Shown here piece after piece: positions 1 through 5,224 of a DNA stretch of 5,254 nucleotides (the stretch's first letter is position 1; each line of letters begins with the position of its first letter). Where the stretch lies: assembly GCA_949297565.1 (NCBI GenBank), contig CASFUI010000378.1, positions 1-5,254 on the forward strand, read 5' to 3'. The notes beneath the pieces were generated by a model. It did no database searches. It had not been told where the DNA came from and saw only the letters and a list, made by a program, of their open reading frames with translations. Position numbers and translations under genes: made by a program. Source of the DNA: an uncultured Eubacteriales bacterium. Lineage in GTDB: Bacteria > Bacillota > Clostridia > Lachnospirales > Lachnospiraceae.

Positions 1-663
1 CTTGTGCCGTTTAATGTAGAACAGGAGTGGGAGAGGCAGCTTCAGGGGCTTAGTCTGAAAAATGTTTCCGTAAAACTCATGGACGGAGAAAAGGTCATTT
101 ACTCTGATTTCGGCGAGATGCTGTTTACTCATTTCGGAGTGAGCGGACCGACCCTGCTGTCTGCAAGCAGCTATGCCGCGGGGATAATACGTGAAAAAAA
201 GCTCACGCTTTCCATTGATCTTAAGCCGGCGCTTTCGCAGGAACATCTTGACGAGAGAATTCTGCGGGATTTTGACGAAAATAAGAATAAAGCTTTTAAA
301 AATTCATTAGATAAACTGCTTCCAAAGAAACTTATTCCTGTTATAATTATGTTGAGCGGAATTCCTGATGATAAGAGGGTGAATGAAATAACAAGACAGC
401 AGCGCAGAGGACTTGTGGAGCTGCTGAAGAATTTAAGACTCACACTCACGGGGCTTCGGGGATTTAACGAGGCGATAATCACTCAGGGAGGCGTCTGTGT
501 AAAGGAGATTAATCCTGCCACAATGGAGTCTAAGCTTGTTAAAAATATATATTTTGCCGGGGAAGTTTTAGACGTTGACGCAGTGACGGGAGGTTTTAAT
601 CTTCAGGTGGCATGGTCAACCGGATATGCAGCCGGCACGCATGCAGGACAGGAAATGAAATAA
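1..663 (+). CDS. HI0933/BaiN-family FAD-dependent oxidoreductase, C-terminal part (5' truncated)
   Basis: The frame is open from base 1, so the gene begins outside the window. The GTG at base 4 is an internal Val, not a start: the first visible residues (Leu-Val-Pro-Phe) fit the internal P-S-L-V-P-L-like segment of this family. About 220 residues remain of a protein usually near 400, so the N-terminal dinucleotide-binding GxGxxG motif is missing from view. Counting from base 1, the family block GEMLFTHFGVSGP lies at residues 38-50. The C-terminal FAD-contacting block runs from FAGEVLDVDAVTGG at 185-198 through FNLQVAWSTGYAAG. The family (HI0933, YhiN, BaiN) is a cytosolic flavoprotein group of mostly unproven substrate. 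BaiN was proposed to act in bile-acid 7-dehydroxylation, but this housekeeping-type neighbourhood gives no support for that role here. It ends with TAA 17 bases before cmk, so the two are probably co-transcribed. Family assignment is confident; the reaction is unknown. Confidence 0.9.
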   Translation, partial: LVPFNVEQEWERQLQGLSLKNVSVKLMDGEKVIYSDFGEMLFTHFGVSGPTLLSASSYAAGIIREKKLTLSIDLKPALSQEHLDERILRDFDENKNKAFKNSLDKLLPKKLIPVIIMLSGIPDDKRVNEITRQQRRGLVELLKNLRLTLTGLRGFNEAIITQGGVCVKEINPATMESKLVKNIYFAGEVLDVDAVTGGFNLQVAWSTGYAAGTHAGQEMK

Positions 664-680
664 ATCGGAGGAAAATAAAG

Positions 681-1346
681 ATGAGTTATTCTGTAGCTAT
701 TGACGGCCCGGCGGGGGCAGGAAAAAGCACTATCGCCAAGCTTTTGGCGGCTAAACTGAATTATATTTATGTGGATACAGGAGCTATGTACCGCGCTATG
801 GCAGTATATTTTTCGCAGAACAATGTAAATCCCGATGATGAGCGTGAGATTGAGGCTGCCGTCTTGGGGGTTGATATTACTATTGAATATATTGACGGAG
901 TTCAGCAGGTTATTTTGAACGGAGACAATGTTACACACCTTCTGAGGACAGAGGAGACCGGAAGAATGGCGTCAAAGACATCTAAATACGCGGCGGTGAG
1001 AAGCAAGCTTGTGGAGCTTCAGCGACAGCTTGCAAAAAAAGCCAATGTTATTATGGATGGAAGAGATATAGGAACAACAGTGCTGCCGGATGCTTTCTGC
1101 AAAATATATCTGACGGCGAGCGTCGATGCCAGAGCAAAGAGAAGATTTGATGAGCTTTCAGCGAAAAATGAGCCGTGCAGTTATGAGACGATAAAGGCTG
1201 ATATTGAGGAGCGTGATTATCAGGATATGCACAGGGAAATTTCTCCTCTTAAACAGGCTGAGGATGCGGTTTTAGTAGACACCTCGGAGATGACTGTAGA
1301 CGAGGTTGTTGACCATATAGAACAGATAATAAAGGAGCGTCAATGA
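681..1346 (+). CDS. cmk: cytidylate kinase (CMP/dCMP kinase)
   Basis: This encodes a 221-residue cytosolic kinase that transfers phosphate from ATP to CMP or dCMP, recycling pyrimidine nucleotides for RNA, DNA and phospholipid precursors. The P-loop GPAGAGKST is at residues 9-17 and the substrate-side motif DTGAMYRA at 32-39. GRDIGTTVLPDA at 127-138 is the CMP-binding signature, with Thr where Val is common. The lid and C-terminal arginine region ERD(177-179)...HRE...SPLKQAEDA ends with D200. Length matches the usual 215-230. The frame stays open upstream to an ATG at 612, but the ATG at 681 is chosen: it has GGAGG at 667-671 with 9-base spacing, and the protein then begins directly with the conserved first beta strand before the P-loop. 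The stop overlaps the ispH start by 4 bases (ATGA), which suggests translational coupling. In many clostridia I recall a plsC-type acyltransferase near this point; none is present here. Confidence 0.96.
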   Translation: MSYSVAIDGPAGAGKSTIAKLLAAKLNYIYVDTGAMYRAMAVYFSQNNVNPDDEREIEAAVLGVDITIEYIDGVQQVILNGDNVTHLLRTEETGRMASKTSKYAAVRSKLVELQRQLAKKANVIMDGRDIGTTVLPDAFCKIYLTASVDARAKRRFDELSAKNEPCSYETIKADIEERDYQDMHREISPLKQAEDAVLVDTSEMTVDEVVDHIEQIIKERQ

Positions 1347-2206
1347 GAGAGGTAATTCTTGCAAAATCGGCAGGTTTCTGCTTCGGAGTCCGAAGGGCTG
1401 TGGATACTGTATACAGTAAGTGCGGCTGTGAAAATGTATTCACTTACGGACCGATTATTCACAACGAAGAGGTGGTGAAGGACTTAGAGCAAAAGGGAGT
1501 ACATGTTATAAGCAACGCGGACGAGCTTCCGGAAGCTTCCACTGTGATTATACGTTCTCACGGTGTTTCAAGGAAGGTTTATGATGAACTTGCAGACCGG
1601 AGTTCAGAGGTTGTCGACGCGACCTGCCCTTTTGTCCTTAAAATACATAAGATAGTAAGGGAAGAGAGCAGCAAGGGCAGCCAGATAGTTATTATAGGCA
1701 ACGAAAAACATCCCGAGGTTGAGGGGATTATGGGGTGGTCAATTTCCGATACCTATGTTGTAGACACAAAAGAAAAGGCTGAAAATTTGTCTCTTGATAA
1801 AAACAGAACAGTTTGTATTGTGTCTCAAACGACATTTAATTACAATAAATTTAAAGAATTAGTTGAAATTATATCGGAAAAGGGTTACAATATTATCATT
1901 CGTAATACAATTTGTAATGCAACTGAGGAACGACAGACAGAGGCAAGAGAAATTGCAAAGCGTGCTGATGCAATGATTGTTATCGGCGGGAGCAGCAGTT
2001 CCAATACGCGAAAACTGTATGAAATCTGTAAAAAGGAATGTGATGATACATTTTACATTCAAACGATGAACGACCTTGACTTGAAAAGTTTGGGCAGAGC
2101 AGAATGCATAGGTATTACAGCAGGGGCATCGACCCCAAACAATATTATCGAGGAGGTTTACACTAATGTCAGAGAGTTTTGCAGAGATGTTAGAGGAATC
2201 AATTAA
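1343..2206 (+). CDS. ispH: 4-hydroxy-3-methylbut-2-enyl diphosphate reductase
   Basis: IspH (LytB) catalyses the last step of the MEP pathway: reductive dehydroxylation of HMBPP to isopentenyl and dimethylallyl diphosphate, using a cytosolic oxygen-sensitive Fe-S cluster. All three cluster cysteines are visible: C13 (AGFCFGV), C95 (DATCPF) and C191 (NTICNATEERQ). The substrate-binding and catalytic residues are also present: H40 (GPIIHNEE), H73 (RSHGV), H123 and the proton-relay glutamate E125 (KHPEVEG), the SQTT segment at 161-164, S219/N221 (GGSSSSNTRKL) and S263 (TAGASTPN). At 287 residues it is complete for the stand-alone clostridial form. The start has AAGGAG at 1332-1337, 5 bases from the ATG. 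The last 14 codons overlap the rpsA start in another frame, and the C-terminal tail after about Thr274 (the REFCRDVRGIN end) reads like out-of-frame translation of an S1 N-terminus. In many Clostridia, IspH and S1 are one fused protein. Confidence 0.97.
   Translation: MREVILAKSAGFCFGVRRAVDTVYSKCGCENVFTYGPIIHNEEVVKDLEQKGVHVISNADELPEASTVIIRSHGVSRKVYDELADRSSEVVDATCPFVLKIHKIVREESSKGSQIVIIGNEKHPEVEGIMGWSISDTYVVDTKEKAENLSLDKNRTVCIVSQTTFNYNKFKELVEIISEKGYNIIIRNTICNATEERQTEAREIAKRADAMIVIGGSSSSNTRKLYEICKKECDDTFYIQTMNDLDLKSLGRAECIGITAGASTPNNIIEEVYTNVREFCRDVRGIN
2151..2156 (+). promoter_or_regulatory. Shine-Dalgarno site of rpsA inside ispH
   Basis: A perfect AGGAGG lies 9 bases before the ATG at 2166 and decides the rpsA start. 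The same bases encode Ile-Glu-Glu-Val of IspH, so the site is embedded in coding sequence. That reading is also a common IspH sequence, so part of the match could be coincidental. Confidence 0.8.
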
Positions 2207-3263
2207 GCAAATACATACAGGGGAGATTGTTGACGGCACTGTTATTGACGTTAAGGAAGACCAGATTATCCTTAACATTGGGTACAAGGCAGATGGAATT
2301 ATCACACGCAGTGAATACTCATCTAATCCTAATGTTGATTTAAGAGAAGTAGTCAATGTCGGAGATGAGATGCAGGCAAAGGTACGCAAGGTAAATGACG
2401 GCGAGGGACAAGTTATCCTTTCAAGAAGAGGTCTTGTGGCTGAGCAGGGCAGCAAGAAGCTCGAGGAGGCATTTAATAATCAGACTGTTATCACGGCGAC
2501 AGTAAGCCAGGTTATGAACGGCGGTCTTGGAGTTATGATTGATGAGACTAGAGTATTTATTCCGGCTAGTCTTGTTTCGGATACATATGTAAAGGATTTA
2601 TCTGTATACAAGGACAAGGAAGTATCATTTGTTATTACGGAATACAATCCTAAGAAGAGAAGAATAATCGGCGACTGCAAGCAGTTAATCGTTGCTGCTA
2701 AGGAGAAGGCTCAGAAGGAGCTTCTTGAGAAGATTCATGAGGGCGATACAATAGAAGGCACAGTTAAGAATGTGACGGATTTTGGCGCGTTTATTGACCT
2801 CGGCGGTGTGGACGGTCTTCTTCATATTTCTGAGATGTCATGGGGCAGAACAGAGAATCCAAAGAAGATTTATAAGGTTGGAGATTCTGTTAAGTGTTTT
2901 ATTAAAGAAATTAATGGCTCAAAGATTGCGCTCAGTGTTAAATATCCTGATTTAAATCCATGGAATGACGCGGCAACTAAGTATGCCGTAGGCAATGTTG
3001 TCAAGGGAACTGTTGCGAGAATGACTGATTTTGGTGCATTTGTTCAGCTTGAGGAAGGTGTAGATGCACTTCTTCATGTCTCTCAGATTTCAAGAGAGCA
3101 TATCAATAAGCCGTCAGATGTTTTGTCTATCGGACAGGAGATTGAGGCTAAGGTTGTTGATATCAATGAGGCAGAGAAGAAGATCAGCCTTAGCATGAAA
3201 GCGCTTCTTGCAGATGAGGCTGATAAGGCGCCTGTTGAATATTCAACTGATGACGCTGAATAA
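2166..3263 (+). CDS. rpsA: S1 domain RNA-binding protein (30S ribosomal protein S1-like, four S1 repeats)
   Basis: This 365-residue protein has four S1 (OB-fold) RNA-binding repeats at about residues 18-90, 105-175, 191-260 and 275-348, then a short acidic tail. Repeats 3 and 4 are the most canonical (VKNVTDFGAFIDLGGVDGLLHIS at 200-222 as a pattern, and VARMTDFGAFVQLEEGVDALLHVS in repeat 4). Repeat 2 is divergent, with VFIPASLV, as in the second repeat of E. coli S1. Four repeats instead of six is usual for low-GC Gram-positive bacteria, where the protein binds mRNA but its role as a stable ribosome component is debated. Lysine is written mostly AAG, unlike the neighbours, which fits high expression. 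It starts 41 bases inside ispH with its own strong ribosome-binding site, and ends in tandem stops TAA TAG followed by a terminator. In many relatives it is fused to the IspH C-terminus. Confidence 0.94.
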   Translation: MSESFAEMLEESIKQIHTGEIVDGTVIDVKEDQIILNIGYKADGIITRSEYSSNPNVDLREVVNVGDEMQAKVRKVNDGEGQVILSRRGLVAEQGSKKLEEAFNNQTVITATVSQVMNGGLGVMIDETRVFIPASLVSDTYVKDLSVYKDKEVSFVITEYNPKKRRIIGDCKQLIVAAKEKAQKELLEKIHEGDTIEGTVKNVTDFGAFIDLGGVDGLLHISEMSWGRTENPKKIYKVGDSVKCFIKEINGSKIALSVKYPDLNPWNDAATKYAVGNVVKGTVARMTDFGAFVQLEEGVDALLHVSQISREHINKPSDVLSIGQEIEAKVVDINEAEKKISLSMKALLADEADKAPVEYSTDDAE

Positions 3264-3290
3264 TAGAGTTAATAAAATATAATCAACTGT

Positions 3291-3319
3291 AAAAAGGTGC
3301 CGAAAAACGGCACCTTTTT
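3291..3319. terminator. bidirectional Rho-independent terminator between rpsA and ylmH
   Basis: AAAAAGGTGCCG (3291-3302) pairs perfectly with CGGCACCTTTTT (3308-3319) around a loop of five A. The seven-pair GC-rich core GGTGCCG is flanked by A on the left and T on the right, so each strand gives a stem followed by a U tract. It lies 27 bases after the rpsA stop and 23 bases after the ylmH stop, so it can end both convergent transcripts. Confidence 0.93.
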
Positions 3320-3342
3320 ACATATATATTTTAATTGATTGT

Positions 3343-4098
3343 CTACTCATATTTTTTCATGTGTATATATACTCTGCCTTTGCGCGTCTCACTTCCGCAT
3401 CCGTCAAATATAAATTTTCCGTATCCCCTTATTACGAGTATGTCTCCTGGTTTTAGCTGTGAGCTGTTGTTTTCTGTAACAAGACCGTTCACAAATATTT
3501 TTTTGGAAGAAAACAGGCTGAGACAAGCGTTTCTTGAAAGCTTTGTGAGAGCGGCGGCTACTGCGTCCACTCTGGCAGAAGCGGCTATAATCTCAAATTC
3601 TGAGAGTACCGGCTTTATGTTTTCGGGAGCCTGTTCACACAGTGATGCATTTACATGTGTATGACGCACAGTTTTAAGATTTTCAGCAATAAAACCGGAA
3701 ATATGGTTTAGACAATATAAATATGCATCCTTTTGTTTTATTATTATATCTCCTAAAAGACTGCGCTCTATTCCCAGATTCATAAGTGCTCCCAGATAAT
3801 CGCGGTGTCCGAGTTCCTCCGCAAATTTGGGAGTGAGCGGGGATATTTTTATTATGTCTATAGGATAATTGTCTTCGTAGCCAAAGGCTTCAGGACTTCC
3901 AAAACGTATAAGCTGCCGTTCACAGGCTTCATTTCCGCCGAAGGTTTCAGGGGAGGCAAAGGCAAGTTCTTTTTTCATTGAACTATATACGGCAAGTTCA
4001 CTTATACTCAAAAAATTTGTGTATGTATAAATATTCTGACGGTATGATTTGTTAGCCGTGTCCAGAATTTTTCGTCTTAAAAGAGTTTCGTCATCCAT
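3343..4098 (-). CDS. ylmH: YlmH-like S4-domain RNA-binding protein
   Basis: This is a 251-residue cytosolic protein with the two-part YlmH layout. The N-terminal domain carries YTNFL (26-30), FGGNEACERQLIRF (53-66) and the family signature around LGHRDYLGALMNLGIERSLLGDI (96-118). The C-terminal S4 RNA-binding domain runs from about 174 to 236: ASARVDAVAAALTKLSR, then SSKKIFVNG, then PGDILVIRGYGKF. Length is close to the family's usual 255-265. In Bacillus, YlmH sits in the sepF-ylmG-divIVA cell-division cluster, and has been linked to ribosome-associated quality control with the large subunit; that role is family knowledge, not shown here. The start ATG is preceded by GAAAGG (4116-4111, minus strand) with about 12 bases spacing, slightly long. 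No other in-frame start is more plausible. The gene stands alone, convergent with rpsA and divergent from cheR, away from any division genes visible here. Confidence 0.9.
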   Translation of the reverse strand: MDDETLLRRKILDTANKSYRQNIYTYTNFLSISELAVYSSMKKELAFASPETFGGNEACERQLIRFGSPEAFGYEDNYPIDIIKISPLTPKFAEELGHRDYLGALMNLGIERSLLGDIIIKQKDAYLYCLNHISGFIAENLKTVRHTHVNASLCEQAPENIKPVLSEFEIIAASARVDAVAAALTKLSRNACLSLFSSKKIFVNGLVTENNSSQLKPGDILVIRGYGKFIFDGCGSETRKGRVYIHMKKYE

Positions 4099-4134
4099 GA
4101 TTGTTTGTATCCTTTCTGTTCTATTCTATTCAAC

Positions 4135-4223
4135 ATCAGCTTGTCTGCGGTATTAATGGTTTGCGTTATCTGTGCTGTTGCCGGATAATATATGATGGCA
4201 TAATTTTATAAAGGCAAGCTGAT
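4135..4223. repeat. long-range inverted repeat in the ylmH leader/promoter
   Basis: ATCAGCTTGTCT (4135-4146) is complementary to AGGCAAGCTGAT (4212-4223). Nine outer pairs are perfect; the inner part continues with one G-U wobble and two more pairs when read as plus-strand RNA. The 65-base loop holds only weak internal pairings, such as GTTATC (4165-4170) with GATAAT (4184-4189). The right arm overlaps the end of the candidate ylmH -10 box and its predicted transcription start, so the pair could be an operator as easily as an RNA stem. A chance match of nine bases in 300 is possible. Confidence 0.35.
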
Positions 4224-4227
4224 TATA
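4222..4227 (-). promoter_or_regulatory. candidate -10 box for ylmH
   Basis: Read on the minus strand this is an exact TATAAT. No good -35 box lies at the right distance: the region is T-rich, and TTTTTA at 16 bases spacing is the best seen. Transcription from here would start near 4215 and give a leader of about 116 bases. It is the best match to a housekeeping -10 upstream of ylmH, but in AT-rich DNA such matches arise easily. Confidence 0.4.
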
Positions 4228-4289
4228 AACTGTATGAATTATTTAAAAAAGATTTTAGCAGAAATTTTTTAAAAATAATAGAAAATTTA

Positions 4290-4318
4290 TTGTGAAATGA
4301 AGATTTTTTTATTTTAAT
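4290..4318 (+). promoter_or_regulatory. candidate sigma-A-type promoter for cheR
   Basis: TTGTGA at 4290-4295 (4 of 6 to consensus) and TTTAAT at 4313-4318 (5 of 6) are 17 bases apart, the optimum spacing, with an AT-rich stretch upstream. Transcription would start near 4325, leaving a leader of about 77 bases before cheR. Confidence 0.5.
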
Positions 4319-4319
4319 A

Positions 4320-4328
4320 TGTTAAAAT
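4320..4328 (+). promoter_or_regulatory. alternative extended -10 promoter for cheR
   Basis: TGTTAAAAT matches the extended -10 pattern TGnTATAAT with one difference. No -35 box lies 16-18 bases upstream, which an extended -10 can tolerate. The start point would be near 4335, inside the small dyad at 4331-4347. It competes with the promoter at 4290-4318; only one need be real. Confidence 0.4.
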
Positions 4329-4330
4329 AG

Positions 4331-4347
4331 CGTCAGCAGATTTGACG
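4331..4347. promoter_or_regulatory. dyad near the predicted cheR transcript start
   Basis: CGTCA (4331-4335) and TGACG (4343-4347) form an inverted repeat with a 7-base spacer; as RNA one further G-U pair is possible. Depending on which promoter is used it would be an operator overlapping the start point or a hairpin at the mRNA 5' end. Short, so chance cannot be excluded. Confidence 0.3.
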
Positions 4348-4393
4348 AATTCAGGTTGTTATTGATAAATATTTGTGTCTTAGTCACGGAAAT

Positions 4394-4399
4394 GAGGGA
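4394..4399 (+). promoter_or_regulatory. unusually close ribosome-binding site of cheR
   Basis: GAGGGA is the only purine-rich Shine-Dalgarno-like stretch before the cheR ATG at 4402, but only 2-3 bases separate them, well short of the usual 5-9. The alternative GGA at 4388-4390 is minimal. Initiation is therefore expected to be weak or to depend on mRNA structure. Confidence 0.45.
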
Positions 4400-4401
4400 A
4401 T

Positions 4402-5190
4402 ATGATTAGAGATTATGAGGGTTTTAAGGATTTTGTACTGCAGAATACAGGGATTGATTTGAATGCTTATAAGGAGCGCCAGATGAAGAGACGAATAGAT
4501 TCTCTTATTGAGCGGAATAAATATGACGGCTATGACAGCTACAGCAAGGCTATTAAGACAAATCGCGAGCTTATGGATCAGTTCGTTAATTATCTTACTA
4601 TTAATGTGTCTGAATTTTACCGCAATCCTTCGCTCTGGAAGACTCTTGAGGATGTGATACTTCCGGACCTTCTGAATAAGTTCGGGCAGAATTTGAAGAT
4701 ATGGAGCGCAGCATGTTCTACCGGTGATGAGCCGTATTCGCTTGCTATGGTTATGGCAAAAAAAGTCCCTATGAGCAGAATACACATTATAGCTACGGAT
4801 ATTGACGATCAGGTGCTTGAAAAGGCGAGAGACGGCGTATACGCGGCTGCAAGTCTCAAGGGTCTGCCGGATGAGTATAAGAATAAATATTTTGAAAAGA
4901 TGGGCGACCGTTTTTATAAAATCAGCGACGAGATTAAAAAATGTGTGGAATTTAAAAAGTCTAATCTGCTCAAGGATGTTTATCCTTCAGGCTGTCATTT
5001 AATTGTCTGCAGAAATGTAATGATTTATTTTACAGAGGATGCAAAGCAGGATATATATAAAAAGTTCAATAAGTCACTGCGCCCTGACGGGTGTCTCTTT
5101 GTTGGAAATACAGAACAGATTATCAATTACCGCGAGCTTGGATATGAGTATGATAAGCTGTTCTTTTACCGAAAGAAAAAAGAAATCTAA
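4402..5190 (+). CDS. cheR: CheR chemoreceptor glutamate methyltransferase
   Basis: CheR transfers methyl groups from S-adenosylmethionine to glutamates on methyl-accepting chemotaxis proteins, working against the methylesterase CheB in sensory adaptation. The N-terminal helical domain (about 1-75) ends in the conserved INVSEFYRN (67-75). The SAM-binding motif I is WSAACSTGDEPYSLAM (101-116), with the acidic ATDID at 131-135, the CRNVMIYF catalytic-core motif at 203-210 and the terminal GNTEQI at 235-240. The 262 residues make a complete enzyme, near the length of Bacillus CheR, and no tetratricopeptide or response-regulator domain is fused. The start at 4402 is forced by a TGA in the same frame at 4393 and by the conserved N-terminus (DYEGFKDFV), yet its ribosome-binding site is abnormally close. 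No receptor, cheB or other che gene is inside the window, so its partners must be to the right or elsewhere. A hairpin follows 10 bases after the stop. Confidence 0.95.
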   Translation: MIRDYEGFKDFVLQNTGIDLNAYKERQMKRRIDSLIERNKYDGYDSYSKAIKTNRELMDQFVNYLTINVSEFYRNPSLWKTLEDVILPDLLNKFGQNLKIWSAACSTGDEPYSLAMVMAKKVPMSRIHIIATDIDDQVLEKARDGVYAAASLKGLPDEYKNKYFEKMGDRFYKISDEIKKCVEFKKSNLLKDVYPSGCHLIVCRNVMIYFTEDAKQDIYKKFNKSLRPDGCLFVGNTEQIINYRELGYEYDKLFFYRKKKEI

Positions 5191-5200
5191 AAAATAGAAC

Positions 5201-5224
5201 AAAGAGTTCGCTTGCGAACTCTTT
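5201..5224 (+). terminator. hairpin after cheR, probable terminator
   Basis: AAAGAGTTCG (5201-5210) pairs perfectly with CGAACTCTTT (5215-5224) around a CTTG loop; CUUG is a known stable tetraloop. It sits 10 bases after the cheR stop. Only three T follow within the stem end and the next bases are GC-rich (CGCGAGGCGCGG), so it lacks a proper U tract on the plus strand. It may terminate weakly, protect the mRNA 3' end, or belong to a dispersed palindromic repeat. Confidence 0.6.

Larger units (their letters stand above)
4099..4401. other. divergent intergenic region between ylmH and cheR
   Basis: These 303 bases contain no credible gene. The left half (to about 4230) has mixed composition and would be the ylmH 5' leader and core promoter. 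The right half (4230-4330) is very AT-rich with several A and T runs, as expected for an UP-element-like or curved promoter zone. Candidate promoters, a long-range inverted repeat and a small dyad are listed separately. I checked for T-box (GGTACCACG-like), c-di-GMP riboswitch and FliA-type (TAAA...GCCGATAA) motifs by eye and did not see them. Confidence 0.7.

Noticed and set aside
612..680. Longer cmk form starting at ATG 612, adding 23 residues
   Set aside because: The extension lies inside the flavoprotein gene, has no family resemblance, and the 681 start has a good ribosome-binding site and the correct N-terminus.
1740..1930. More AT-rich stretch in the second half of ispH suggesting a recombination mosaic
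   Set aside because: All conserved IspH residues continue across it in one frame, and local composition swings of this size are ordinary.
2076..2118. Internal rpsA promoter from TTGACT (2076-2081) or TTGAAA (2081-2086)
   Set aside because: No acceptable -10 box lies 16-18 bases downstream of either.
1859..2455. 198-codon open frame on the minus strand across ispH and rpsA
   Set aside because: It is fully antisense to two well-supported conserved genes, and its translation has no recognisable motif.
3335..3664. 109-codon plus-strand open frame over the ylmH 3' half
   Set aside because: It is a shadow of the conserved S4-domain gene on the other strand, lies just after a terminator and has no family resemblance.
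4392..4409. Five-codon upstream frame (MREYD) overlapping the cheR start, as a coupling leader peptide
   Set aside because: It has no Shine-Dalgarno at usable distance and is too short to distinguish from chance.
4384..4785. 133-codon minus-strand open frame over the cheR 5' half
   Set aside because: Antisense to clear CheR motifs, with no recognisable product.
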